Positions 30,190-37,757 of a DNA stretch of 37,757 nucleotides are shown piece by piece. The position numbers were made by a program, and so were the translations under genes. This stretch comes from a virus. The DNA lies in IMG/VR virus record IMGVR_UViG_3300044998_001203, positions 1 through 37,757 of that record; one strand, given 5' to 3'. The notes below the pieces were generated by a model that saw nothing but the letters and a program-made list of their open reading frames with translations, made no database searches and was not told the DNA's origin. The stretch's first letter is position 1. Every line of letters begins with the position of its first letter.

Positions 30190-30468
30190 TTGTAACATTG
30201 TAACATTTCGTTGTAATTAATTCATTATCAATTACTTATAGCGTTACAAGCTTGTAACATTCAGGGGGTACTTGTAACACGTTTATCAACCTATCGTTTG
30301 GTAAAACCGTTACAACCTTGTTACCGACCGCTCCAGTTTGTAACAGCCCTAGAGCTACTTCCAGAGCTGTTTTTATGTATTTAGTATATTTAAAGTGTTA
30401 CAGTATTGTAACACTTATAAAATACTGATTATCAATATATTACGGGCAATTTAGAGGCAATGTTACAA
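30190..30468. other. Cluster of TTGTAACA repeats between terS and terL: possible origin or packaging site
   Basis: TTGTAACA occurs at 30190, 30198, 30252, 30272, 30338 and 30406, and its reverse (TGTTACAA or GTTACAA) at 30243, 30309 and 30461. Two pairs form palindromes: GTTACAAGCTTGTAAC (30243-30258) and GTGTTACA-GTAT-TGTAACAC (30395-30414). The region is AT-rich and has TTATCAA boxes at about 30223, 30283 and 30427, which resemble weak DnaA boxes. The 588-bp gap (30032-30619) holds no gene. Iterons and AT-richness suit an origin; the place between terminase genes also suits a TerS-binding pac/cos site. Confidence 0.7.
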
Positions 30469-30548
30469 AAAATCCCAAGTCATGCAAAAAAACACATTGT
30501 TGCGCTCAGGCACGTCACGCTCGTGTCATCACGCGCGCGCGCGTATTA

Positions 30549-30584
30549 AGCGTCAAGCGATGGGCTAACCCCAAGCTTAACGCT
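30549..30584. other. Inverted repeat downstream of terS
   Basis: AGCGTCAAG (30549-30557) pairs with CTTAACGCT (30576-30584), with one G-T pair, over an 18-nt loop. There is no T tract, so I do not call it an intrinsic terminator, but it may end or process the terS transcript. A CG-repeat (CGCGCGCGCG) lies just left of it. Confidence 0.45.
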
Positions 30585-30619
30585 CCATCTTTCTGCGAGA
30601 TGTACAGATTGCCGCGTAC

Positions 30620-31102
30620 TTACTCTTGCGACTTTTTGGCCTTCATTGCCAAAAATTGCCCCACATGCTCAGCCATTTGGGCGGCCAGCACAGGGTTGGC
30701 CTGGCTGATGTATTTGCCGAACTCCCGCATCACCTCTATTGTGTTGGGCAAACTCGCCCCCTCCTTTAACATCTTAATGGCCGTTATAGCCTTTATCCGC
30801 GCATCCCACATTGCCGTATCGGCAAAGCCTATGGGGTGGCCATCCTTATCCACCTTTTTTCGTACTGCTCTGTCCATCGCCGCGAGCTCGCCCTGATACA
30901 CCGCAGCCTGCTGGGTGGGAGATCGGTTAGCCGCATCCCGCAGCTCATTCCAATATCCTTTCCGCACCCAATCGCTCACCGTGTCGGGATGCACATTCAG
31001 CCGCTCGGCAATATCGCGCTGTGTATCCCCGCTCAAATAGTACTCCATGGCCAAAATCTGTTCGGCCTGCTTGGCATTTTGTTTACCGCGTATCACTTTC
31101 AT
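30620..31102 (-). CDS. terS: Small terminase subunit, 160 aa
   Basis: The N-terminal helix-turn-helix (DTQRDIAERLNVHPDTVSDWVRKG, about residues 26-49) is of the homeodomain-like type found in small terminase subunits; the middle has helices for oligomerisation (AAMDRAVRKKVDKDG, RIKAITAIKMLKEG), and the C-terminus is Lys-rich. It should recognise viral DNA and recruit TerL. The gap to terL (588 bp) is unusually long and contains the repeats. Confidence 0.82.
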   Translation of the reverse strand: MKVIRGKQNAKQAEQILAMEYYLSGDTQRDIAERLNVHPDTVSDWVRKGYWNELRDAANRSPTQQAAVYQGELAAMDRAVRKKVDKDGHPIGFADTAMWDARIKAITAIKMLKEGASLPNTIEVMREFGKYISQANPVLAAQMAEHVGQFLAMKAKKSQE

Positions 31103-31224
31103 CGGCTAAAGATTGATTGCACCTGGCGTATAGTTCTGCTGCATCGCCGTTTACTGTCTAATTCATTAATTTATTTTACATTTGAAAAATAAGAAGGGGT
31201 ACAAATAACTAATAAACCACGTTT

Positions 31225-31232
31225 TATATTTG
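31225..31232 (+). promoter_or_regulatory. -7-like element TATATTTG for the lone + strand gene
   Basis: TATATTTG matches TAnnTTTG and lies 15 nt before the ATG at 31248. I do not see a well-spaced TTG upstream (the nearest, at 31182, is 40 nt away), so an activator may be needed. Confidence 0.5.
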
Positions 31233-31247
31233 CAAAACTCTAGTAGT

Positions 31248-31562
31248 ATGTCCAGAGTCAAGGCAAAATTGTATTCCAAAAACTGGTGTATCTATCAGGA
31301 TTCTATTCTGCTCCAGCGGCAAATAGACTCCGCCAAAGGCCGACCGCCCACGCTGGATGAAATCATCGACCGACTGGCCCGCAAGCACTTTATGCGACTA
31401 AAAGATGTGCGCTACGTCTTGCGCCACGTAGGCCTGAACAACGGCAAGGTTATACCAGTCAACTACACGCCTTCGCACCTCGATGTAGACGATAGCTACT
31501 GGGCGTTGTTGCCCGGTAGCCCTATCCAGGAGCTTATCAAAACGGAGTCTCCTCCTCTATAG
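31248..31562 (+). CDS. Lone + strand hypothetical protein, 104 aa
   Basis: A basic N-terminus (SRVKAKLYSKNW) precedes a helical region with ARKHFMRLKDVRYVLRHVG, a pattern like DNA-binding or HU/integration-host-factor-like 'HU family DNA-binding' proteins of Bacteroidota, though this is only a weak resemblance. It ends LIKTESPPL, overlapping the convergent primase-helicase gene by 26 bp. Divergent from terS and opposite to both operons, it is well placed to act as a late-gene regulator, which is an inference. I used ATG 31248; a TTG at 31230 is in frame. Confidence 0.7.
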   Translation: MSRVKAKLYSKNWCIYQDSILLQRQIDSAKGRPPTLDEIIDRLARKHFMRLKDVRYVLRHVGLNNGKVIPVNYTPSHLDVDDSYWALLPGSPIQELIKTESPPL

Positions 31563-34095
31563 GAGGAGGTTTTGCCACCGCACCGGGTGTGGCAGGGGCC
31601 TCGGCAATCCGTTTTGCCCGCGCCTCTTCCCACAGGGCCTGTACGCGCTTGCTCGCAAATTCGCGCAGCGCAAATTTATAGGCTCGGCCGTTATGCGGTT
31701 TCAGCGTCCACCGCTCATCCGGGTCCACCAGCTCATGCACCGGCGCGCGGCCTATATCAAACACGCTATCCGGGTCCTTGGTCTCGCTCACCGACGCTTC
31801 GGGCTTTGTGCGGTCTGGCTTCAGATAGCGGCCCACCGGCAGTCCGTTGGTGGTCACACCCATACGTTCCAGGAGCTCTTTGAGGTAGTGTGGCTCAAAC
31901 TTGCGTCCCGCTGTTTTGTTCAGCAGCTCCAGCAGTTGCTCTTGGTTAAAGCCGAATTCCGGGTTGTCCTTGCTGCTCTCCAATATCCGTTTATCCTCCC
32001 AGATGTCGTCCCAAATACTCTCCATCAGGTTATACACGGCTTTTTCATTCCACGGAATATTCGCCTGCTTAGCCTTACGACCTGCATCTGTTTCTAGTAA
32101 ACCTTCTTCAAACCACATACGTCCCTTTTTCGGGTGAGTTATCGCCCGCTCCCGTAAATAATGCACAAAAGCAGGTATTTCTTTCAGCATTTTATCCAAT
32201 AAATTCGGGTCTTTTACTTTCAATTTCGGCACTTTAACTACTAAAAAGCGGTTTTCTTCGCGCTCTACGGGTAAAAATCCAGTCTCTTTATTGCTCGCAA
32301 TACATATTTTGAGAATACAATTTATTTCAACCCCGTTCATTCCTTTCTGCTCGTATATCGCCTTTTTGGCGGTCGATAGCGACTTAAGTGTCTCCAACAC
32401 CTGCGGTTTGTCCTCTTTTAATTCGTCAATAAATAAATACAATTTAGAAATATAATAAGCATTGAACTTATCATTCGCTCGGCTGGAATCAATAAATACC
32501 GCATTATCCCCAAAAATACCTGAAATAAAATCATACCAAGTCGTTTTCCCCGTTTCGCGCGTGTTACTCACCAGTACCAAGATGGGCAATTTTTGCAAAG
32601 GGTATCGATATAATATTGTCAAATAATCCAGCATCAATTCATATACGTTTTGAAATTCATTGTCATACAAATGCCGCAAGTAGGATTCTATGGTCGGCCA
32701 AACGCCCTCATCCGGTTGCACTACGGGCGGATTGTATAAATTATAATAAGCCATATCGTTATGAGGCTGGAAAAATTCGCGCTGATATTTGGCCGGATCG
32801 TTTTCAGGCACATTTATAAAATCAGAAAACAACGCCCTGTTTTTGATAAACACGTCATAGCTAAGTTGTTTTTGACGTAAAATCTCCTTAATCGCACCTT
32901 TATCAAATATTGAGATCGTGCGACTCATTACGCCTGTATACATGTCGCGCTGGTAATCTTCCTTGAAATGTTTGTCACCCACCATAAAATATCGCGCCAT
33001 GTCTTTACTGCGCTTCATCGTGGGATATCTGCCCTTCTCATCGCCGTCATCCGCCACACTATAAATATTTCCCTCAAAAATAAAATCCTTCATCTCTATC
33101 TGTCCGGCGTGGCGCTGGTAAAATCCCTCCACCGTATACACGCCAAAGGCCTCATACACCTGCCTGCGGCTGCTGCCCTTGCCCAGCCCATGTATACTAA
33201 AGTAGTGCTGCGCATGGGTCAGCTGCTGCAAATCCTCCAAAATCAGGTGTTCACGGCCCGGTCGGCTGCTAAGCAGGTCGTCCAGCCCCTTCGGGTCCTC
33301 TGCCCCATACTCCCCCGTATCCTCGTTGTGGTATGCGCGTATACCCTTGCGGATGTGCCCCCAATAGGTGTCCACCTCTTTATAGTCGCCACCCTTCACC
33401 GCTTCATGCAGGCTTACCGCCGCGTTGGCGAAGGATTTCAAACGCTTACTTCCGTCCTTTTCGGCGCTCCAGGTATAGTCCATGCAGTCTGCATCGTATA
33501 ACATCACCAGATTCTTGACTTTGCATTTGCGGACAATCCGCAAAATGTCGCCAAACAACCGCTTATTGCCCGATTTGTCTCGCTCCTTAAAGTTGTGGAT
33601 TCCGCCCACACCCACGGTGTATAGGCCGTGGTGCGTGGCCTTAATAGCCTTAAACTCACCTTCGGTGATCACCAGTGTATCTATCTCTGTGCCATCGGTA
33701 TAGGCTTTGCGAAGCTTGCCGGGGAAGAATGGATAGTTGGGGCTCCCTTTAGGCTGGCGATACTTCGGTGCGTCGCCTGTCAGGTTGTGCGGCGCCACGC
33801 GCGTACGGTAGTAATCCGTGCCCTCATCGCCTTGGTTGAGCGTGCCTTTGTCCCAAGTGTAGGGCGAACCATCCAGCCGCGTGTACCAAATACGGATATT
33901 CCCCGCCTGGTCTAGCCGTAGCATGCCCTCCACGTCTTCCATCCGCATGCCCATCTCGTGTAGTCGAAGGGTCAGGTAATCGACGGGCTCCGGGTGGGCA
34001 GCACTTTGCGACGCATCGGTTATCTCCATTAGGGCATCCTCTGCGGCTACGTGCTCGCTTGCAGGTGATTGTATTTCGCGCTCTAGGTCAGTCAT
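31537..34095 (-). CDS. Primase-helicase: TOPRIM-like domain plus SF3/D5-type helicase, 852 aa
   Basis: Replication protein. The N-terminal half has a DUF3854/TOPRIM-like domain (LVITEGEFKAIKA 141-153; MLYDADC 198-204). The C-terminal half is a superfamily 3 helicase: Walker A SNTRETGKTT (510-519), Walker B LYLFIDEL (552-559), then a sensor-like CIASNKE segment. Such a protein primes and unwinds DNA at an origin. I chose ATG 34095, after the methyltransferase stop; the frame to 34257 would overlap it widely. A Pro/Ala tail ends the protein. This is the last gene of the early operon. Confidence 0.9.
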   Translation of the reverse strand: MTDLEREIQSPASEHVAAEDALMEITDASQSAAHPEPVDYLTLRLHEMGMRMEDVEGMLRLDQAGNIRIWYTRLDGSPYTWDKGTLNQGDEGTDYYRTRVAPHNLTGDAPKYRQPKGSPNYPFFPGKLRKAYTDGTEIDTLVITEGEFKAIKATHHGLYTVGVGGIHNFKERDKSGNKRLFGDILRIVRKCKVKNLVMLYDADCMDYTWSAEKDGSKRLKSFANAAVSLHEAVKGGDYKEVDTYWGHIRKGIRAYHNEDTGEYGAEDPKGLDDLLSSRPGREHLILEDLQQLTHAQHYFSIHGLGKGSSRRQVYEAFGVYTVEGFYQRHAGQIEMKDFIFEGNIYSVADDGDEKGRYPTMKRSKDMARYFMVGDKHFKEDYQRDMYTGVMSRTISIFDKGAIKEILRQKQLSYDVFIKNRALFSDFINVPENDPAKYQREFFQPHNDMAYYNLYNPPVVQPDEGVWPTIESYLRHLYDNEFQNVYELMLDYLTILYRYPLQKLPILVLVSNTRETGKTTWYDFISGIFGDNAVFIDSSRANDKFNAYYISKLYLFIDELKEDKPQVLETLKSLSTAKKAIYEQKGMNGVEINCILKICIASNKETGFLPVEREENRFLVVKVPKLKVKDPNLLDKMLKEIPAFVHYLRERAITHPKKGRMWFEEGLLETDAGRKAKQANIPWNEKAVYNLMESIWDDIWEDKRILESSKDNPEFGFNQEQLLELLNKTAGRKFEPHYLKELLERMGVTTNGLPVGRYLKPDRTKPEASVSETKDPDSVFDIGRAPVHELVDPDERWTLKPHNGRAYKFALREFASKRVQALWEEARAKRIAEAPATPGAVAKPPPIEEETPF

Positions 34096-34109
34096 CTTTA
34101 AATTGCTAA

Positions 34110-35033
34110 TCAGAATAGTTGCGGGTGGGTTACTTGCTTGAACAGAGCGGTCTCGGTGCGGGGCACTTTGGCAGATAGAGCCCTTGCACCTAGCAAGCCC
34201 GAAACGCGGGTGCGGGGCGCCGCGTGAGATACTGCGGCAAAGTCTAGTTTTGTCCACCCTGCATCCACCAGGGGTTGATATACCGGGTGCCAGTAGCAGC
34301 TCAGCACTGCGCTGCCTTTTAGGTGTAGCAGCCTGTCCACGAGTGCTGCGTGAAATTCCAGCGGTTGTTCGTGGGCGTATTCCTTGCCCTTGCGGGTGCT
34401 GTGTTCGTATGGCGGGTCGAGGTAGAATAGCGTTTCTGGCGTGTCGAATATCTCAATTACCTCCAGCGCGTCGCGGTTGTGTATCTGTACGTCACGCAAA
34501 CGTTGGCAGTACCAGTCAAAGAGCTTTTGGCGCTTCAGGAAGCCGTTTACGGTACGGGCTTTGCCGCAATTGGAAACGGTTATAGCCGTTCCCCAGCTGC
34601 CAATACCTGTAGCCCTACCCGAAAACCCTTGGTTTTGCCCCACGAAGAACGCCCACGCATCCAGCACCTCGTTGCCATAGATACCCTGTAACTCTCGCAA
34701 CCGCGCGGGCCACTGGTTTGTAGGCCGCTGTAAGATGATGAGCGCGTCTCTGTACTCTTCCTTGGCATACAGCGTGTAGCTTAACAGGTGGTGCAGCTGT
34801 GCGTTTTGGTCAGGGTGTTTGAGCACCCGAAACAGGTTGACCAGTCGTTGGTCTAGGTCGTTGTACACTTCCACGGGGCTGGGCTTGCGGCGGATGAGGA
34901 TATTGCCCGCGCCGCCGAACGCGTCCACGAAAGTCTGGCACTGGGGCATGAGCGGCAGAATCTTACTGTGCAGGTTGCCTTTGCCGCCAAACCATTGGAC
35001 GGGTGCGAGTATGCGCGTGGGGGGTTTGGTCAT
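34110..35033 (-). CDS. D12-class adenine DNA methyltransferase 1, 307 aa
   Basis: N6-adenine methyltransferase. Motif X FGGKGNL (11-17) and motif I FVDAFGGAGN bind AdoMet; DPPY (motif IV) forms the catalytic site. The C-terminal part carries the target-recognition region. I chose ATG 35033; the frame to 35108 includes the end of the upstream gene. No restriction enzyme gene is nearby, so it is an orphan that probably protects phage DNA or marks regulatory sites. Confidence 0.9.
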   Translation of the reverse strand: MTKPPTRILAPVQWFGGKGNLHSKILPLMPQCQTFVDAFGGAGNILIRRKPSPVEVYNDLDQRLVNLFRVLKHPDQNAQLHHLLSYTLYAKEEYRDALIILQRPTNQWPARLRELQGIYGNEVLDAWAFFVGQNQGFSGRATGIGSWGTAITVSNCGKARTVNGFLKRQKLFDWYCQRLRDVQIHNRDALEVIEIFDTPETLFYLDPPYEHSTRKGKEYAHEQPLEFHAALVDRLLHLKGSAVLSCYWHPVYQPLVDAGWTKLDFAAVSHAAPRTRVSGLLGARALSAKVPRTETALFKQVTHPQLF

Positions 35034-35044
35034 GTAATTTAATT

Positions 35045-35392
35045 TTAACAGGTGTGCAGAAAGTTGCTGTAAAGCTTTTTTTCGGGCATAAAAGGATTGT
35101 ACACCCATACAGGTGTATATTTTACATGTCTGGAATCCGCAAATTGTATATAACCAAGCCCTAATTCATCTAATGTCCAGCTACAAGATGCGTTGGGGAT
35201 ATGTCCAAAAGGGGTGGGGCCTTTTTCTGTGACCCAATCCTTGCTATACTCAATGCGAAATAAATACTGGCCGTTTTTGTTTGTAATAATATCCCAAAAA
35301 GCATAGCCTACTTCTCGCCCATTGGCATTTTTACGGGCTAACTTTTGCGCTAAAGCGTCTAATTCTTTGAATCCGGCAAAAATCGTTGGCAT
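35045..35392 (-). CDS. Hypothetical protein between two methyltransferases, 115 aa
   Basis: A small alpha/beta protein. Its N-terminal part has a helix (KELDALAQKLARKN), the middle strands (GYAFWDIITNKNGQYLFRIEYSKDW), and it ends with a Tyr-rich stretch. I chose ATG 35392, 5 nt after the upstream stop; ATGs at 35422 and 35524 would overlap the methyltransferase gene. It may bind or assist a neighbouring methyltransferase, but nothing proves it. Confidence 0.68.
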   Translation of the reverse strand: MPTIFAGFKELDALAQKLARKNANGREVGYAFWDIITNKNGQYLFRIEYSKDWVTEKGPTPFGHIPNASCSWTLDELGLGYIQFADSRHVKYTPVWVYNPFMPEKKLYSNFLHTC

Positions 35393-35397
35393 ACAGG

Positions 35398-36243
35398 TTA
35401 AGGGTTGGTTATTTTGCTGCATAATCGAGGGTTGAGATACAGGCTTTCGACCCTCGCGTTGCACAAGCCGCCGTTGCTTACCTTGCCGGCACTTGTGGTT
35501 GTGGGGCAAGACACGACTCGCCATCCATTGAGTATCAGCTTATCATAAGCCGCACATTGATAGCCGCTTAACGCAACCATGCCGTTGAGCAACAACAACC
35601 TATCAACTAGCTCTACGTGTTGTTCGTGGCTCATTTCATGGGGATACTCTCTCGGATTCTTGCGCGTAAGGGGATGATATGGAGGGTCTGCGTAATGCAA
35701 CGTATCTGAGCCGTCAAAGTCTTGCATGACCTCCCAGTAGTCTTTGCATTCCACTTGCACGTGCCTCAATCGCGCATGAATCTCTCCCAGTATGTCTACT
35801 CGACTATTCCAACGACTCACGGACGCGCCCCCTTTACCGCCGCCTGACCGCACAAACGACCATTGCTTGACGTTTGGGCGTGTGGGATTTATGGCCATGT
35901 TATAAACCAAAAAAGCTGCCCATGCACGTTCGGTAACAGAAAACTGTAACGGGTTGCCGAGAACTTGGTGTGCGTGTTCATATTCCTGTCTGCTGTACAA
36001 CGTGGCTTCTACCTTTGCTTGAAAGCGGCAAAATAAATCATCGTCCTTTAGGCAAGTGTATAGGGTATGCAACCTAGAATCCAAGTCGTTTACAACTTCA
36101 ATCCCCAGTGGTTCGCGAGCGAAGAGTACCGCCAACGAACCCCCAAAAGGCTCTACGTATAGCTTAGACTTGGGCAGGTAGCCTAATATCCACTTGGACA
36201 GTTTAGCCTTGCTGCCATAGTACCTGATGGGTGTGCGAATCAT
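35398..36243 (-). CDS. D12-class adenine DNA methyltransferase 2, 281 aa
   Basis: N6-adenine methyltransferase with motif X YYGSKAKL (8-15), motif I YVEPFGGSLAVLF (29-41) and DPPY (motif IV). It is only distantly like methyltransferase 1 outside these motifs, so the two probably recognise different sites. Motif I lacks the second usual Gly (GGSLA where GGSGA is common). It overlaps the upstream gene by 4 nt. Confidence 0.9.
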   Translation of the reverse strand: MIRTPIRYYGSKAKLSKWILGYLPKSKLYVEPFGGSLAVLFAREPLGIEVVNDLDSRLHTLYTCLKDDDLFCRFQAKVEATLYSRQEYEHAHQVLGNPLQFSVTERAWAAFLVYNMAINPTRPNVKQWSFVRSGGGKGGASVSRWNSRVDILGEIHARLRHVQVECKDYWEVMQDFDGSDTLHYADPPYHPLTRKNPREYPHEMSHEQHVELVDRLLLLNGMVALSGYQCAAYDKLILNGWRVVSCPTTTSAGKVSNGGLCNARVESLYLNPRLCSKITNP

Positions 36244-36623
36244 GGCTGCTCGTCCTCCTCCGGTTTGGCAAACGGGTTATGGCCGCATTCCAGCTCGTTA
36301 TAGGCCATGACTAGGCGCGTGATGGCGTGGCGCAAGTCCTTTTTTAGATCGTCTATATTGTCGGGGGATTCGCAGGCTAATAGGTGGTAGGTGGCATGCT
36401 CCATATGCTCTTCGTAGCGGCCCAGCTTCACTTTGCCGAGGTGCTTTTGGGTGCCGATAATCATGGTGCCATCAACGATGTCGCTGGCCAATCCATGTAA
36501 TGCCTCAAGTTGGTCATTAAGGGCGACAGCATTTAAGCCAAATTCTCGGTAGTCCAGCCGACAGAAATAGGCTTCGGTGATTTGTGCTTGCAGCTCTTGC
36601 TCGGTAAGGTCTGGGTTACTCAT
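36240..36623 (-). CDS. Hypothetical early protein, 127 aa
   Basis: A helical, acidic protein with helices around SNPDLTEQELQAQITEAYF and LKKDLRHAITRLVMAYNELE, and an acidic tail. No motif is recognised. It overlaps its two neighbours by 4 nt each. The place before two methyltransferases gives no clear role. Confidence 0.7.
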   Translation of the reverse strand: MSNPDLTEQELQAQITEAYFCRLDYREFGLNAVALNDQLEALHGLASDIVDGTMIIGTQKHLGKVKLGRYEEHMEHATYHLLACESPDNIDDLKKDLRHAITRLVMAYNELECGHNPFAKPEEDEQP

Positions 36624-36871
36624 TTGGGTTGCCCTCCTTTTTCGGTGGCCTGCTGGCGTGCGGCCATTAGCATCACCAATTGGCTGAGTTGCTCCAGGCT
36701 ATCGGCCCTGCGGTGGGCTGCATCCAACCTTTGGAGGATTTCGGCCTGCTGGCGGCGGTGTTCGGCTACGGTGTCGCGGTGCTGGACAAACAGGCCCAGT
36801 ATCATCAGTGCGGCCAAGCAGCTGATGAGGATGAACGCCGATATGGCGACGTGATAGTGGTTGGTTTTCAT
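36620..36871 (-). CDS. Small membrane protein with coiled coil, 83 aa
   Basis: One membrane helix (about residues 8-28) followed by a coiled coil (about 33-70, DTVAEHRRQQAEILQRLDAA). Similar in plan to the late 88-aa protein at 23162 but not similar in sequence. It is in the early operon, so a lysis role is unlikely; it may associate replication or other early factors with the membrane. Confidence 0.65.
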   Translation of the reverse strand: MKTNHYHVAISAFILISCLAALMILGLFVQHRDTVAEHRRQQAEILQRLDAAHRRADSLEQLSQLVMLMAARQQATEKGGQPK

Positions 36872-37071
36872 GGTTGGGTTTTGGGGGGTTGGGTATGGGT
36901 GGGTTTATCGCCAATCGGGCTTTTGTGAAGCTGTATCTGGTGGTCACTCAGGCGCTTGACCTGTTTCAGGTCTTGCAGCTCTTGGGTGGCGATTTGCACC
37001 TTACGGGCGTAGGCTACCTGTAAGTCTAGGAGTTCGTGGTACTCCAGCGGGATGATGGGTGTAGGTATCAT
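36868..37071 (-). CDS. Hypothetical early protein, 67 aa
   Basis: I chose ATG 37071, which overlaps the pentapeptide gene stop as ATGA; the frame to 37110 adds a Pro-rich stretch. The N-terminal half is helical with heptads (LDLQVAYARKVQIATQELQDL), the C-terminal tail is Pro/Thr/Lys-rich. It overlaps the next gene by 4 nt. Function unknown. Confidence 0.62.
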   Translation of the reverse strand: MIPTPIIPLEYHELLDLQVAYARKVQIATQELQDLKQVKRLSDHQIQLHKSPIGDKPTHTQPPKTQP

Positions 37072-37757
37072 TGGTTGGGTTGGTGAAGGGTGAGGAATTC
37101 GTCTATCCACTCCACTGTGATAGCGGATACTTGGTTGGTCTTAGGCGTGTCGCCAACCGATATGCCGGTGAACCACCGCTCGGTGGGGCTGTAACCGTCT
37201 GGCTTTAGACCTTCAATCTTGTCGTATTCGCACCCTCTTGTCTTGGCCACAGTGCCTACGAAGCAGCGGCACTCGCCTTGGTAAGCACTTCCATCCACTT
37301 TGCCGCCGACTAGTGCCTTTCTTAGCCCTGGTATCTCGTTCGGTACAATGGCTAAGCGTTTGAAGAAGTCGGCTTTGATTTCACCTAAGTTGGCTTCGCG
37401 CAAGTTGGAACCCGCAAAGTTTGCGCGGGTGAGTTTTGCGCGGGTGAGTTTTGCGCCCGTGAGGTCTGCATAGCGCAAATTTGCGCATGTGAGGTCTGCC
37501 CAGGTGAGGTCTGCCCAGGCGAGGATTGCGCGGGTGAGTTTTGCAAGGGTGAGGTCTGCGCGGGTGAGTTTTGCGCGGGTGAGGATTGCGCGGGTGAGGT
37601 TTGTCCAGGTGAGGTTTGCCCAGGCGAGTTTTGCGCGGGTGAGTTTTGCAAGGGTGAGGTCTGCGCGGGTGAGGTCAGCGCGGTTACCTTCTCTCCCGTC
37701 GGTCTCCAGCCACAAAGCGTGGCTCGTGAGAATCTTGTTTAGTTCAAGTTGCGTCAT
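37068..37757 (-). CDS. Pentapeptide-repeat protein, 229 aa
   Basis: About 20 tandem A(D/N/K)LTx pentapeptides (residues 26-124) should form a right-handed four-sided beta-helix. A conserved C-terminal domain (about 150-229) has ECRCFVGTVAKTRGCEYD, ERWFTGISVGDTP and TVEWIDEFL, as I have seen in other phage-borne pentapeptide proteins. The ATG is exactly at the window end (37757, same as 127), so the gene is complete only when the circle is closed. Known pentapeptide proteins of the Qnr/MfpA type mimic DNA and protect gyrase; whether this one does is unknown. The first residues (TQLELNKILTSHALWLE) form a helix. Confidence 0.85.
   Translation of the reverse strand: MTQLELNKILTSHALWLETDGREGNRADLTRADLTLAKLTRAKLAWANLTWTNLTRAILTRAKLTRADLTLAKLTRAILAWADLTWADLTCANLRYADLTGAKLTRAKLTRANFAGSNLREANLGEIKADFFKRLAIVPNEIPGLRKALVGGKVDGSAYQGECRCFVGTVAKTRGCEYDKIEGLKPDGYSPTERWFTGISVGDTPKTNQVSAITVEWIDEFLTLHQPNQ
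37386..37682. repeat. 15-bp periodic repeats coding the pentapeptides, with a 105-bp internal duplication
   Basis: Units like TTTGCGCGGGTGAGG repeat every 15 bp. A block encoding RADLTLAKLTRAKLA (residues 31-45) recurs 35 residues later as RADLTLAKLTRAILA, so a seven-unit (105-bp) step duplication is visible. Confidence 0.85.
37631..37757. repeat. Terminal direct repeat, right copy
   Basis: Identical to bases 1-127; see the left copy. Removing one copy leaves a 37,630-bp circle. Confidence 0.95.

Noticed and set aside
37386-37682. CRISPR array
   Set aside because: The repeats are 15 bp, contiguous, without spacers, and they code for pentapeptides in frame.

Overview
This is the complete or near-complete genome of a temperate, contractile-tailed phage of a Bacteroidota host. 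The first 127 bases are identical to the last 127, so the molecule closes into a circle of about 37.63 kb. The repeat equals a common assembler k-mer size, so it is probably an assembly overlap and not a biological terminal repeat. The host call rests on three things: promoters of the Bacteroidota type (TTG, 21 nt, TAnnTTTG), the near absence of Shine-Dalgarno sequences, and DUF6046- and DUF2586-like tail genes. The attP core is the 3' part of a tRNA-Arg (anticodon ACG) gene.

Layout. (1) The lysogeny module is on the + strand, 2733-4946: an XRE repressor, a membrane-anchored protein overlapping it by 4 nt, attP, and a tyrosine integrase. (2) The early operon is on the - strand. It starts at an operator-covered promoter near 2610-2641, runs left through small unknown genes, crosses the circle junction, and continues through a pentapeptide-repeat protein, two D12-class adenine methyltransferases and a TOPRIM/SF3 primase-helicase (ends 31537). 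(3) A lone + strand gene lies at 31248-31562. (4) The late operon is on the - strand, 31102 to 4923. It begins with terS, a 590-bp repeat-rich gap and terL, followed by a Mu-like head set (gp36/DUF1320, DUF935 portal, gp10-like protein, Gam, ClpP-type protease with scaffold, major capsid protein). Next come a u-spanin-like lipoprotein, a DUF2586 sheath, amidase, holin, tube, and tail chaperones with a canonical A_AAA_AAC -1 frameshift. The tape measure, DUF6046 and LysM proteins, two fibres, hub, spike, gp25-like protein, gpJ-like protein and two distal tail genes complete it.

The late operon is interrupted at 11964-16702 by an AT-richer cargo island. One unit encodes an unknown protein, a SNF2-family helicase, an IbrA-like PAPS-reductase-family protein, an IbrB-like ParB-domain protein and a 38-residue peptide. 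The other encodes an unknown protein and an XRE regulator. The two units have nearly duplicate promoters, and their last genes begin with the same eight residues. This self-promoted helicase-IbrA-IbrB module, inside a tail operon and bounded by direct repeats, is my best candidate for an undescribed accessory system, possibly defence, anti-defence or prophage regulation. That function is inferred, not shown.

Other notable structure: a three-copy operator motif at the immunity region; a 21-bp motif (two exact copies, one close) upstream of terL, gam and the DUF6046 gene; a cluster of TTGTAACA repeats between terS and terL that could be an origin or packaging site; a well-formed attP with paired arm sites; and a mosaic that couples a Mu-like head to an integrase, with no transposase visible.
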